DNA of 57,087 nucleotides from Gammaproteobacteria bacterium (GTDB taxonomy: Bacteria > Pseudomonadota > Gammaproteobacteria > Chromatiales > Chromatiaceae). Below are positions 33,793 to 46,022 of the stretch, one piece after another. The position numbers and the translations under genes were made by a program. The DNA lies in NCBI GenBank assembly GCA_020445415.1, contig JAGRGP010000059.1:1-57087 (forward strand). The letters are read 5' to 3'. The notes below the pieces were generated by a model. The model saw only the letters and a program-made list of their open reading frames with translations. It was not told the origin of the DNA and did no database searches. Numbering within the stretch: the stretch's first letter is position 1; each line of letters starts with the position of its first letter.

Positions 33793-36552
33793 ATGGAGAA
33801 TAAAAGGGTCATTCCAGTGGTGCTATTTTGTCTTTCCCTGACCGCTGCGGGTGCAGTCGGCGCGAGTGACTACCTCAATGATGCTCGCGATTATTTCGAG
33901 AAAGGGGAACTGAATGCTGCGGTTATTCAACTGAAAAATGCGCTGCAGGAAGATCCTTCAAGCATTGATGCCAGGTTACTGCTCGGAAAGGTATATTTGA
34001 AGGTTGGCGATGGCGTATCGGCGGAAAAGGAGATTTCCCGGGCAGCCGCGTTGAAGGCACCAAAGGAGCGCTGGCAAGGCGAACTGGGTGAGGCCTATCT
34101 TCTGCAGGGTAAATATGCCGAGGTACTGCGCGATATCGAACCAGACCCGACCTTGCCGGGCGGTTTTCAATCCACCGTGATGGTGTTGCGCGGCCGCGCT
34201 CACTTAGGGATGCGGAATATTGGCGAAGCCAAGGCATCCTTCGAAAAGGCATTGGCCAGTATGCCTGAAAACGAGGATGCGAAACTGGGTTTGATCAGAG
34301 TTTCCATCGCGGAGGGACGGCTGGAAGAGGGGCTGACGATGCTGGATAGCTTTGTCGGTTTATACCCGAAAAATGTCCAGGGGTTAATACTCCACGCAGA
34401 GATGTTGCGCCGTAACAATAAAAAGGACCAAGCACTACAGGAATTTGGTCGGGCGCTCGCCATTGAGCCAGAAAATCTACCCGCATTGTTGGGACGTGTG
34501 ACTATCCTGTTGCAACAGGGAAATTACGATCCAGCCGCCAGCGATCTGGCAACATTGGACAAGCTGGCCGCCAACAATCCACTCGTTACTTATCTGCACG
34601 GTATTTACGAATTCCAGAAGAAAAATATGGATCAAGCAGAGATCTATATACGTCAGGTATTGGAGAAACTCCCAAATCATCCTCAAAGCCAGCTGATCTT
34701 CGGTGCAATAATGTACACCAAGGGTGAGCTGTCCCAGGCTAATGAATACTTAACCCGGGCCGCATCGGTGTTGCCGGGTCATCTTCCGTCGCAAAAGCTG
34801 TTAGCCGCCACGAGGTTAAAGCTGCGCGAACCGCGTAAGGCGGTCGAAGTGTTGGAACCGGCGATGGAACGGTTTCCCAACGACCCGCAGCTCATGGTGA
34901 TGCTCGGTAACGCCTATCTGCAGGTTGGCCGGTACGAAGAGGGTTCCGGGCTACTTAGCAAAGCGGTCGAAATCGAACCTAACCTGGCAACATTGAGGAC
35001 CCAGTTGGCTTTTGGGTTGCTGGCACAAGGTGATACCTCCAAGGCAATTGATGAACTGCAGTCCGCGGTTGATCTGGGGCAGGACTTAATTCAGGCGGAC
35101 GTGCTGCTTGTCTTGTCTCATCTCAAAAACAAAGAAACCGAGCAAGCGTTAAAGGCAAGTCAGGCACTGGAGGAACGCATGCCGGATAATCCGTTAGCCT
35201 TTAATCTCACGGGTTTAGCCTATCTGGCATCCGGCGAAGAGGCAAAGGCTCAAGAGCGATTCCGAAAGGCCCTGGAAATAAGCCCCGACTTTGTTACCGC
35301 AGAAATTAATCTGGCGCGGATCGAGCTTTCTCATCAGCGCTTCGATCAGGCGGAGGCACATTTTAAATCTGTTTTGGAACGCTCACCATCCAACTTAGCT
35401 GCGCTGATGGGAATGGCCGGTCTGGATGAGCGGCGAGGTAATATCGAGTCCTCCTACGCCTGGCTGATAAGGGCTCAGGAGAAAAATCCCAATTCCAGCA
35501 GACCCGGGGTGATCTTAACTCAGCTCTACCTCAAGCATGGAGAGAAACTGAAGGCGCTGCGGACCGCGAGTGAGACCGTCTCGAAGTTTCCCGATCAGCC
35601 TTTGGTGTTGCAGAGCTTGGGAAACGCACAGATGGCCGCGGGAGAAAGTAACAGTGCGGTCAATAGCTTTAGACGTCTTAATGAGCTACAAGAAACACCG
35701 CATAATCTGCTCTTGCTTGCGGTGGCTCAAAAAGCCGCGGGAGATGATATTGGCTCGGAGGGTAGTTTCAACAAGGTGCTGGCACTGGACCCGGAGAACC
35801 TGCAGGCAATGAGTTCACTTGGCGGTATTTCCCTCGATAAGCAGAATTACGATGAATCATTGCGAATCGCAGCACAGCTTCAGGAACGCCATCCCGACAG
35901 ATCCGTGGGATACGAACTGGAAGGGGCAAATCTATTGGCTCAGGGAGAAATTGCCAAGGCTACAGAGGTATTTTCCAAAGCTTACCAGATTCAACCGACC
36001 AGCAAGACAGCACTTCAGTTGGCGAAGTTATATGCATTGAGCCGGAAACCCGAAAGTGCCATAGCCCAGTTGGAAGACTGGCTGCAAAAGACACCCGACG
36101 ATCTACAGATACGCGCTATCTACGCCACCCAGCTCCAAGAGAATGGTCGCGTGGACGAGGCGGCGGTTCAGTACGAAAGCATATTGGAGAAGGTACCCAA
36201 CAATCTCCTGGTTTTGAATAACCTAGCCTGGATTTATCAGCAGCGGGGGGATCAGAGAGCTTTAGCTTTGGCGGAAAACGCGTTTGCTTTGGCACCGCAG
36301 CGCCCCGAGATTGCAGACACCTACGGGTGGGTATTAGTCAATTTCAAACAAACGGAAAAAGCAATCGGGATTTTGCGTGAGGCGTTTTCCAGAGCGCCCA
36401 CCAACCCCGAAATCGGGTACCATCTTGGTGTCGCGCTGACTCAGGCCGGAAACAACAGCGAGGCCAAGCCGTTGCTCGAGCGGCTGGCCAGGGATTTTCC
36501 CAATTCCCCTTATGCAAAACAGGCCCAGGACTTGGCTAACAGCCTTCGCTGA
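33793..36552 (+). CDS. prsT: XrtA/PEP-CTERM system TPR lipoprotein-like PrsT
   Basis: A 919-residue exported protein, with an N-terminal signal segment (RVIPVVLFCLSLTAAGAVGAS) and then about 20 tetratricopeptide repeats to the end. The repeats read, for example, ARDYFEKGELNAAVIQLKNALQEDP and ALEISPDFVTAEINLARIEL. It matches PrsT of XrtA loci, thought to help assemble or secrete the polymer across the envelope. I see no lipobox Cys at the cleavage site, so it may be a soluble periplasmic protein. ATG 33793 has GGAGAAGGA upstream and excludes a 16-residue unconserved extension. Last gene of the prs module. Confidence 0.9.
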   Translation: MENKRVIPVVLFCLSLTAAGAVGASDYLNDARDYFEKGELNAAVIQLKNALQEDPSSIDARLLLGKVYLKVGDGVSAEKEISRAAALKAPKERWQGELGEAYLLQGKYAEVLRDIEPDPTLPGGFQSTVMVLRGRAHLGMRNIGEAKASFEKALASMPENEDAKLGLIRVSIAEGRLEEGLTMLDSFVGLYPKNVQGLILHAEMLRRNNKKDQALQEFGRALAIEPENLPALLGRVTILLQQGNYDPAASDLATLDKLAANNPLVTYLHGIYEFQKKNMDQAEIYIRQVLEKLPNHPQSQLIFGAIMYTKGELSQANEYLTRAASVLPGHLPSQKLLAATRLKLREPRKAVEVLEPAMERFPNDPQLMVMLGNAYLQVGRYEEGSGLLSKAVEIEPNLATLRTQLAFGLLAQGDTSKAIDELQSAVDLGQDLIQADVLLVLSHLKNKETEQALKASQALEERMPDNPLAFNLTGLAYLASGEEAKAQERFRKALEISPDFVTAEINLARIELSHQRFDQAEAHFKSVLERSPSNLAALMGMAGLDERRGNIESSYAWLIRAQEKNPNSSRPGVILTQLYLKHGEKLKALRTASETVSKFPDQPLVLQSLGNAQMAAGESNSAVNSFRRLNELQETPHNLLLLAVAQKAAGDDIGSEGSFNKVLALDPENLQAMSSLGGISLDKQNYDESLRIAAQLQERHPDRSVGYELEGANLLAQGEIAKATEVFSKAYQIQPTSKTALQLAKLYALSRKPESAIAQLEDWLQKTPDDLQIRAIYATQLQENGRVDEAAVQYESILEKVPNNLLVLNNLAWIYQQRGDQRALALAENAFALAPQRPEIADTYGWVLVNFKQTEKAIGILREAFSRAPTNPEIGYHLGVALTQAGNNSEAKPLLERLARDFPNSPYAKQAQDLANSLR

Positions 36553-36566
36553 TACCGCAGAGTTGC

Positions 36567-36956
36567 TTAGGGAAGTGCTACCGGGCTAGGGATGCTCCAT
36601 CCCTTTGCCCGGTGCTCAGCGATCACGGTTGTGTAAATTCCGCCCCGTACGTTGAACTCGGCGGTAACTCTCATAAACCTCGGTTCGACACAGCTCACCA
36701 AATCATCCAGTATTTGGTTGACAACCGCTTCGTGGAATGCACCTTCGTTACGATAAGACCAAACGTACATTTTTAACGATTTCAATTCGATACATAATTC
36801 TTCTGGCACGTACTCCAGCGTGATCTCCGCAAAATCTGGTTGGCCTGTCTTGGGGCACAGGCAGGTAAACTCCGGCACACGGACTCTAATCGTGTAATCG
36901 CGAACCGCCTGTGGATTGGGAAATGTTTCCAGATTTTTACTGGGTTTGCTTGGCAT
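36567..36956 (-). CDS. queF: NADPH-dependent 7-cyano-7-deazaguanine reductase QueF (unimodular)
   Basis: A 129-residue QueF of the short type. It reduces preQ0 to preQ1 in queuosine synthesis. The catalytic Cys34 and Asp41 are in CPKTGQPDF, and the family motif [20 protein letters not shown] binds NADPH. ATG 36956 is chosen because GGAGA lies five bases upstream. An in-frame start at 36980 is weaker. It is divergent from smc and convergent with the prsT end. Confidence 0.95.
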   Translation of the reverse strand: MPSKPSKNLETFPNPQAVRDYTIRVRVPEFTCLCPKTGQPDFAEITLEYVPEELCIELKSLKMYVWSYRNEGAFHEAVVNQILDDLVSCVEPRFMRVTAEFNVRGGIYTTVIAEHRAKGWSIPSPVALP

Positions 36957-36994
36957 GCTGTCTCCGGGCTCCAGTCTCAAAACAATAGACCGAA

Positions 36995-37000
36995 ATTATA
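36995..37000 (-). promoter_or_regulatory. Putative -10 box of queF
   Basis: Read on the minus strand, a perfect TATAAT lies about 39 bp before the queF ATG. Transcription would begin near 36988, leaving a leader of about 32 nt, too short for a preQ1 riboswitch. The -35 region (TTCTTT around 37018-37023) is poor. Confidence 0.4.
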
Positions 37001-37052
37001 GCCGAACCGAGCCAGCGAAAGAACCGAAAAGGGCTTGGTCGCGGTTACAGCT

Positions 37053-37101
37053 GATCATAATTATATTTATATAAAACAGTATATTATAAAATATATTGAG
37101 A
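37053..37101. other. AT-rich island between queF and smc
   Basis: About 50 bp almost entirely A and T within otherwise GC-rich DNA, with many short self-complementary steps. It shares the 13-mer TATTTATATAAAA (37064-37076) with the A/T tract just upstream of the flrBC sigma-54 promoter (11673-11685). It may bend DNA or bind a nucleoid protein. No gene is present. Confidence 0.4.
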
Positions 37102-37126
37102 TCTGTTCTAAGGCGCTGAGTGACGC

Positions 37127-37155
37127 TTGTAACATAAGCCACCTCTCTGTATCTT
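37127..37155 (+). promoter_or_regulatory. Putative smc promoter giving a leaderless transcript
   Basis: TTGTAA (37127-37132) and TATCTT (37150-37155) are separated by exactly 17 bp, each 4/6 to consensus. The expected transcription start near 37162 is only about two bases before the smc ATG, and no ribosome binding site is visible. This predicts leaderless or site-independent translation. Confidence 0.4.
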
Positions 37156-37163
37156 AGCGGCCT

Positions 37164-40100
37164 ATGCGTCTAGAGAAAATCAAACTCGCCGGTTTCAAAT
37201 CCTTTGTGGATCCAACGACGGTTCTGTTTCCCGGAAATCTCGTCGGGGTTGTTGGCCCTAACGGTTGCGGAAAATCCAATGTTATCGACGCGGTGCGTTG
37301 GGTGATGGGAGAAAGCTCCGCTAAATTGTTGCGCGGAGAGTCGATGTCGGATGTGATATTCAACGGTTCCAGTACCCGGAAATCCGTTGGCACGGCGAGC
37401 ATTGAATTGCAGTTCGATAACGCCGATGGCGGTGCGGGAGGTGAATACGCCCAGTACAGCCAGATATCTGTCAAGCGTCAAGTATCCCGAGACGGGCAAT
37501 CCAACTACTTCATGAACGGGCTGCGGTGCCGCCGCCGAGATATCACAGACCTATTTCTGGGCACCGGGCTTGGGCCGCGCAGCTACTCGATAATAGAACA
37601 AGGTATGATTTCTCGCCTAATCGAGGCGCGCCCCGAGGATCTGCGGGCGTTTCTCGAGGAGGCGGCGGGTATTTCCAAGTATAAGGAACGCCGTAAGGAA
37701 ACCCAAAGCAGAATTGATAGAACACGAGAAAATCTAGATAGATTAAATGATTTACGTGACGAAATTACCAAACAACTAGAACATCTGAAACGGCAGTCGG
37801 CGGTTGCTGAACGTTACAAGAATTACAAATCCAGAGAGCGTCGGTTGCATGCGGAATTACTGGCGCTGCGCCTGCATGGGCTGGACCAGGGATTGACAGT
37901 GCAGAACCGGGAGATCATCAAGCTCGAAACAGATCAAGAAGCCCTGATTGCCGGCCAGCGTAGCCAGGAAGCCGAGATCGAGCGCATTCGTGAATCGCAT
38001 GTGGTAGCCAATGAGCATTTCATTGACGTCCAAGGCCGCTACTACGCTATCGGAAGTGACATCGCGCGGATGGAACAGACCATTCAATTCGCAAAACAGA
38101 ACCAGGTGCAGATGGAGCAGGATCTGGAGCGTACCAACCGGTCATGGCGAGAGTCGTCTGAGCATCGGGATCAAGACGAGCGCCAAGTAGCCGAGATCCT
38201 ATCGGCGCTGGATGAGTGCGAGCCCAGGTTGGTCGAATTGCGAGCCCGCGAGGAAGCTATTGGAGAACGGCTGTCGGCATACGAAGCTGAGATGCAGTCT
38301 TGGCAAGGCGAGTGGGAACAGTTTAACCGACGTGCCGCGGAACCCGCCCAGTCCGCGCAGGTGGAGAGAACCCGCATCAACCATCTCGAGCAGCAGGATC
38401 AGAATCTCCGGCAGCGAATTGAGCGCTTGGAGCAAGAACTGGAGCGGATCAATGATCCTCAGTTGACGGAAGAAATCTCCCGTTTAGAAGAGGAAGCATC
38501 CGATCGAGAGGCAGTGATTAGCCGACAACAGCAGCACCTGATGGAGGCCGGAGAGCAGATCAGTGGGCGTCGCGAGACCAACAAAGCTCGCAGCAGATCA
38601 TTGGATGATGCGCGGGCCGGTCTGCAGAGATTAAAGGGTCGCCTGGCATCACTCGAGGCATTGCAGGAGGCCGCCCTTGGGAAACGCAGCCCGGATCTGA
38701 ACCGATGGCTGAGCAGCCAGGGGATAGACCAAGCCACCCGTCTGGCGGAGCACATGGAAGTGGAGCCTGGGTGGGAGCGCGCAGTAGAGACGGTTCTTGG
38801 GTTTCATTTGCAGGCGGTGTGCGTAGAGTCATTGGATCAACTAAGCATCCATTTGGATACGCTGCAGGATAATTCGACCGAACTCATGGATAAGACGTCG
38901 GGCAGTCCGATTAATACCGGGGATTACAGCGGGTTGATCACACGAGTGAAATCACCTTTGCCCCTGGAGAATTTGCTGTTTGGAGTAGGTACCGCGGCAA
39001 GCCTGGATGAGGCCCTGGAGCGAAGAACGGCATTATCACCCGGAGAATCTCTGGTTACTCCCGAGGGGATCTGGCTGGGACGGAACTGGTTACGCACGGG
39101 ACCGGATGCCGAACAATCCATCGGGATCCTGGCACGAGAGCAGGAAATTACAGCACTGGTCAGCGAAATCGCGGAACAGCAAGCGGCTGCGGATCGTATC
39201 TCCGACGCCTTGGAACAGAGCCGCGCAGAACTTCAACGGCTGGAAAAATCCAGGGACGACATGCAGCAACTGTTCAATGAGGAGAGCCGAATTCTTGCTG
39301 ATCTCCGCTCCAGACTGAGCGGTAGGTTGGCGCGTGACGAGCACTTACGCAATCGGCGTGAGAGCATTCGCCAGGAACGTCTCGAATTGCTGGATCAGAT
39401 CGAGCAAGGAAGAGAGAGGCTGGAATCCACTCGAGAGCAGTTGCATGCTGCCCTTGAGGAGATGGAAGCGTTGAGTGACCGCCGGCAGGCACTCATTCTA
39501 CGACGAGACGACGTGCGAAAGCGGCTTGAGGAGTCTAGGCAGGGGGCAGCCTCCCAGCGGACCCAAACCCAAGAGCTGGCACTGCAAGTGCAGTCCCTAA
39601 CCACCTCCCGGGATTCCCTGCGGCAGAATTTAGAGCGTGCGCTGGGGCAGTTGGCCCACTTGGAACAGCACCGCGAGACACTCTGTTTGGCGATCGAGGA
39701 GCAAAAGGCTCCATTGCAGGCGCGCTCGGAGGAACTGGAGGTGCTGCTGGGGAAACGGCTGGAAGTAGAGGGTGAACTGGCAGAATCCCGTAAACAGATG
39801 GACAACCTGGATGGAGAATTGCGCAAACTGGAGCAAGAACGCAGTGCATCTGAGCAACGGGTGCAGAATCAGCGAGAAGTGCTGGACCAGGCCAGGATGA
39901 GGCGGCAGGAGACCGTAGTGCGCATCCGAACCCTCGAAGAGCAACTCGGTGAAACGGAATTTCAAGCGGAACGGTTGGCTGCGGAAATGCCAGAGAATGC
40001 CTCTATTGAGGAGTGGGAAAAAGAAGTGCTGCGCATGGATGAGAGGATTCGACGGCTGGGACCGATTAATCTCGCGGCAATTGATGAATTCCAAGAACAA

Positions 40101-40670
40101 TCTGAACGCATGAGATACCTGGACGCGCAGCACACGGATATCACCGAGTCACTCAGCACACTGGAAAACGCCATCCGTAAAATCGATAGAGAAACCCGGA
40201 ACCGTTTTAAGGAGACTTTCGATAAGGTCAACAGCGGCCTTCAAGATAAGTTCCCGCGACTGTTCGGAGGTGGGCACGCGTATCTGCAGCTGACCGGCGA
40301 AGACCTGCTGGATACTGGCGTTACGGTTATGGCAAGGCCACCCGGCAAGCGCAACTCCAGTATTCAGCTACTTTCCGGTGGCGAGAAGGCGTTGACGGCG
40401 GTGGCGCTCGTATTCGCTATCTTCGAGCTTAATCCCGCTCCTTTTTGTATGCTTGATGAAGTAGATGCGCCGCTGGACGATTCCAATGTGGTCCGCTTTT
40501 GCGACATGGTCAAGGCCATGTCTGATCGGGTACAGTTCATCTTCATCACCCATAACAAGATCACTATGGAGATTGCCAACCATCTCATGGGGGTGACGAT
40601 GAATGAACCCGGGGTCTCCAGGCTGGTGTCGGTGGATGTGGATGAAGCGGCCAAGCTGGCGGCAGTCTGA
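37164..40670 (+). CDS. smc: Chromosome partition protein SMC
   Basis: A 1168-residue SMC ATPase that organises chromosomes together with ScpA and ScpB. Walker A GPNGCGKS is at residues 31-38. Long coiled coils (about 170-500 and 670-1000) flank a hinge near 510-660. The C-terminal head carries the signature LLSGGEKALTAVALVFAIF and Walker B MLDEVDAPLDDSN. The start is fixed by the family N-terminus MRLEKIKLAGFKSFVDPT. Presence of SMC implies this organism does not rely on MukBEF. The zipA and ligA genes follow, as in Pseudomonas. Confidence 0.98.
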   Translation: MRLEKIKLAGFKSFVDPTTVLFPGNLVGVVGPNGCGKSNVIDAVRWVMGESSAKLLRGESMSDVIFNGSSTRKSVGTASIELQFDNADGGAGGEYAQYSQISVKRQVSRDGQSNYFMNGLRCRRRDITDLFLGTGLGPRSYSIIEQGMISRLIEARPEDLRAFLEEAAGISKYKERRKETQSRIDRTRENLDRLNDLRDEITKQLEHLKRQSAVAERYKNYKSRERRLHAELLALRLHGLDQGLTVQNREIIKLETDQEALIAGQRSQEAEIERIRESHVVANEHFIDVQGRYYAIGSDIARMEQTIQFAKQNQVQMEQDLERTNRSWRESSEHRDQDERQVAEILSALDECEPRLVELRAREEAIGERLSAYEAEMQSWQGEWEQFNRRAAEPAQSAQVERTRINHLEQQDQNLRQRIERLEQELERINDPQLTEEISRLEEEASDREAVISRQQQHLMEAGEQISGRRETNKARSRSLDDARAGLQRLKGRLASLEALQEAALGKRSPDLNRWLSSQGIDQATRLAEHMEVEPGWERAVETVLGFHLQAVCVESLDQLSIHLDTLQDNSTELMDKTSGSPINTGDYSGLITRVKSPLPLENLLFGVGTAASLDEALERRTALSPGESLVTPEGIWLGRNWLRTGPDAEQSIGILAREQEITALVSEIAEQQAAADRISDALEQSRAELQRLEKSRDDMQQLFNEESRILADLRSRLSGRLARDEHLRNRRESIRQERLELLDQIEQGRERLESTREQLHAALEEMEALSDRRQALILRRDDVRKRLEESRQGAASQRTQTQELALQVQSLTTSRDSLRQNLERALGQLAHLEQHRETLCLAIEEQKAPLQARSEELEVLLGKRLEVEGELAESRKQMDNLDGELRKLEQERSASEQRVQNQREVLDQARMRRQETVVRIRTLEEQLGETEFQAERLAAEMPENASIEEWEKEVLRMDERIRRLGPINLAAIDEFQEQSERMRYLDAQHTDITESLSTLENAIRKIDRETRNRFKETFDKVNSGLQDKFPRLFGGGHAYLQLTGEDLLDTGVTVMARPPGKRNSSIQLLSGGEKALTAVALVFAIFELNPAPFCMLDEVDAPLDDSNVVRFCDMVKAMSDRVQFIFITHNKITMEIANHLMGVTMNEPGVSRLVSVDVDEAAKLAAV

Positions 40671-40981
40671 GTAAAGCCCTGGTGTTTAGCCGTTCAAGCC
40701 TGATCTATCCAACCACCCAGGCTTCAATATCTCACACGTAGGGATTGCACACACTCGAATCCCCTCATCTTACTACCTAATGCTCCGATTCCTGGGAGTA
40801 CTTCCCCCTCGAGAATCGATCCTAGCTGGCATACGGTTTCAGTGCTGGAAAATCAATTTTAGCTTGGGTACAGTTTGTCACAGACAAAACTTTGCTTGTC
40901 GTCAACCTAAGTAATTGAATCTCATCAAACTATCAGTGTTTTGACTGCCTTATTTCCAACTATTCGGGTTAGCAGCACCAG
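40671..40981. other. Intergenic region between smc and zipA
   Basis: 311 bp with no credible gene. It contains an inverted repeat AAGCCTG/CAGGCTT (40696-40702 and 40718-40724) that may mark the end of the smc transcript, and a 6-bp hairpin TTTGTC-ACA-GACAAA at 40874-40888. A zipA promoter is presumably present, but I cannot assign one with confidence. No rRNA, tRNA or repeat unit was recognised. Confidence 0.4.
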
Positions 40982-43803
<2,822 letters not shown>

Positions 43804-44105
43804 TGCTCGCCGCACCGCCCAACTTTTGGAAACATTACAATCGCCGCTTCTCAAACGTACCGGGAGAACAGTGGAAGGAGTTTCATCGGCAAAACACGGG
43901 CAGTGGGATTAACTGGGAGTTTGCCGCAATGCCAACTGAGATTGTGGTATCCTTAACCCTTTGTATATGCAATCGGGTGTGATGTTTTCGAAGGGTTCCC
44001 CCTTGCCTATTTCTACGCCAGTAGCGCCCCGGCGGTCCAACGGTCATTTGAGTCGGTTCGCGGGTGTTACAATTACCGATACGAGTACTGATCTAGGGTA
44101 ACGAA
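43804..44105. other. Intergenic region downstream of ligA
   Basis: 302 bp without a supported gene. A 60-codon frame beginning at 43800 overlaps the ligA stop (ATGA) and has GGAG upstream, but its sequence looks unlike a protein family. TTGTGG and TATATG around 43944-43971 could form a weak promoter. A small hairpin AAGGG/CCCTT lies at 43991-44004. Confidence 0.4.
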
Positions 44106-44399
44106 ATGAGCCAGTCAGAGAAAGAGCGAAAGATACTCATGGTGATGAGGCAGGTTCTCGGATCGATTATCAGAGAGATCACCCCCGAGCCCGGCATGCG
44201 CCATCCGTTGTCGGAAAAGACAATCGGCGATGTTAGAGCGTGTCTCGGCCTGATTACCGCCAGAGAGCGCGAACTCGCGGACGCCGCGGGTGCGGTAGGC
44301 GTGGAGCGTCCATACTTTTCTGACCAGGAACCAAGCGCGAAGGTGGTCCCGATGAGAAACATCGGCAGGCGCGGCAAGAACGAGCCCGACAAAGCTTGA
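44106..44399 (+). CDS. Small conserved-looking protein of unknown function
   Basis: A 97-residue soluble, mainly helical protein with no membrane segment. Distinct stretches are MVMRQVLGSIIREITPEPGM, HPLSEKTIGDVRACLGLITARERELADAAG and VVPMRNIGRRGK, with a basic end. Good codon use, a GGGTAA ribosome-site-like sequence and an ATG support expression. The pattern looks like a real family of short gammaproteobacterial proteins, but I do not recognise a function. It stands between ligA and the minus-strand small exported protein, with which it is convergent. Confidence 0.7.
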   Translation: MSQSEKERKILMVMRQVLGSIIREITPEPGMRHPLSEKTIGDVRACLGLITARERELADAAGAVGVERPYFSDQEPSAKVVPMRNIGRRGKNEPDKA

Positions 44400-44405
44400 T
44401 GGGGT

Positions 44406-44705
44406 TCATCTTGGTGATTGTTTCACCACGCTCCGCAATACGGTCTGGTTCTCGAAATAAACCGTGTAACGATCATAGTCCCAGCGGGTGATCGGAGGGT
44501 CTCCAACCGGTGCCAGCCGTCGCACCGGCTCTCCATAGTGTTGCCTGACTTGCTCCATGTGTTGTCCACGCAGGGGCCGCGGTATGCCATCGCTCGTATT
44601 CGCCGGGCTGTTCTCAATGACATCAATCAACAAGCGATCGGCCAATGCGGCCCAGCTAATCGAGACCGCTATCACGGCGAGAGGCAATAAGCGCGGAAGG
44701 TTCAT
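44406..44705 (-). CDS. Small exported protein of unknown function
   Basis: About 99 residues from the ATG giving MNLPRLLPLAVIAVSI, which is a typical signal segment cleaved after the Ala-Leu-Ala region. The mature part has RGQHMEQVRQHYGEPVRRLAPVGDPPITRWDYDRYTVYFENQTVLRSVV. That layout, an opening 'M..V...YGEP' followed by 'P.I.RW.Y....VYFE...V..SV', resembles outer-membrane assembly lipoprotein folds such as the SmpA/OmlA type but has no lipobox Cys. Function unknown. Divergent from lolC-like gene. Confidence 0.7.
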   Translation of the reverse strand: MNLPRLLPLAVIAVSISWAALADRLLIDVIENSPANTSDGIPRPLRGQHMEQVRQHYGEPVRRLAPVGDPPITRWDYDRYTVYFENQTVLRSVVKQSPR

Positions 44706-44774
44706 GGCGGTGGTACCCCTGTCCTGATAATCTGGCCGCAATATAGCATTTTGTAAAGCGGGAATCTGGTCCGT

Positions 44775-46022
44775 ATGTTCAAACCCCTAGAACTCTACAT
44801 TGGATTGCGTTACACACGAGCCAAGCGACGCAACCATTTCATCTCCTTTATTTCCTTGATATCCACCTTGGGAATCATGCTCGGCGTGACCGCGCTAATC
44901 ACGGTACTCTCGGTAATGAATGGTTTCCACAAGGAGGTCCGCGAACGCATTTTGGGGATGACGTCACATGCGACTATCTCGGCATTTCAGGGCAATCTGA
45001 AAGATTGGGAGGATGCAATTCATCTCTCGGAGTCTCACCCGCATGTCGTTGGCCAAGCCCCATATATCGAGGCCCAGGCCATGCTGACCAATGGCGGCAA
45101 GGTAAGTGGCGCCTTGTTGCGGGGGATTCTTCCGGAATACGAGGACAGGGTCTCCGATGTGGGTAATCACATGGTTTCTGGAGCCCCCTCGTTATTGAAG
45201 CCTGGGGAATTCGGTATCCTCTTGGGGCGAGAGCTGGCATACCTTTTGGGTGTACAGGTTGGTGACAAGGTTACCGTGGTCACCCCCCAGATTCAGGTCA
45301 CACCGGCCGGTGCCATGCCCAGGTTAAAGCGCTTCGAAGTGCGGGGGATATTCGAGGTTGGCATGGGTGAGTATGACCGGGGCGTGGGGATACTTCACTT
45401 GCAGGACGCGGCCAGGTTATTGAAGATGAACGACGGGGTAAGCGGGTTGCGTCTAAAACTCGATGATCTGTACCTTGCGCCCCGAATCTCCCGGGAGCTG
45501 GCAAGTCAACTGCCGGGTATCTATCGGGTCAGTGACTGGACTCAACAGCACCGGAACTTCTTTAGCGCGTTGCGGACGGAGAAACGGATGATGGCGCTCA
45601 TCCTGTTTCTCATTATCGCGGTAGCCGCATTCAATATCGTTTCGACCCTGGTAATGGTGGTCACGGACAAGCAAAGTGATATTGCCATCCTACGGACACT
45701 GGGGGTATCGCCCGGCAGCATCACCTGGATCTTCATCGTTCAGGGTACGGCCATTGGCATTATCGGCACTGTTGGCGGAATTCTCTGCGGCGTGTTGTTG
45801 GCATTGAATCTGGAAGGCCTCGTTCACCGTATCGAACAGTTATTTGACGTCAGCTTCCTGGATCCCAACATCTATTACATTAGTTCGCTGCCCTCGGAGC
45901 TCAATTGGGAAGACGTTACGTTGATCGGTGGTAGCGCGTTTTTTATCACGCTTTGTGCCACCCTCTATCCGGCCTGGAAGGCGTCCCGCACCCGTCCGGC
46001 GGAGGCCCTGCGCTATGAATGA
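44775..46022 (+). CDS. Lipoprotein-releasing ABC transporter permease (LolC/LolE family)
   Basis: A 415-residue permease with an N-terminal membrane helix after [32 protein letters not shown], a large periplasmic domain (about 50-270) and three C-terminal helices ([23 protein letters not shown] and following). It extracts outer-membrane lipoproteins from the inner membrane. Only one such permease is present next to lolD, so it may act as a homodimer (LolF-like), or a second one may lie elsewhere. It overlaps lolD by 8 bp. Symbol left open because LolC and LolE are hard to tell apart. Confidence 0.92.
   Translation: MFKPLELYIGLRYTRAKRRNHFISFISLISTLGIMLGVTALITVLSVMNGFHKEVRERILGMTSHATISAFQGNLKDWEDAIHLSESHPHVVGQAPYIEAQAMLTNGGKVSGALLRGILPEYEDRVSDVGNHMVSGAPSLLKPGEFGILLGRELAYLLGVQVGDKVTVVTPQIQVTPAGAMPRLKRFEVRGIFEVGMGEYDRGVGILHLQDAARLLKMNDGVSGLRLKLDDLYLAPRISRELASQLPGIYRVSDWTQQHRNFFSALRTEKRMMALILFLIIAVAAFNIVSTLVMVVTDKQSDIAILRTLGVSPGSITWIFIVQGTAIGIIGTVGGILCGVLLALNLEGLVHRIEQLFDVSFLDPNIYYISSLPSELNWEDVTLIGGSAFFITLCATLYPAWKASRTRPAEALRYE

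Noticed and set aside
36957-37000. preQ1 riboswitch upstream of queF
   Set aside because: The predicted leader is only about 32 nt and lacks the pseudoknot pattern.
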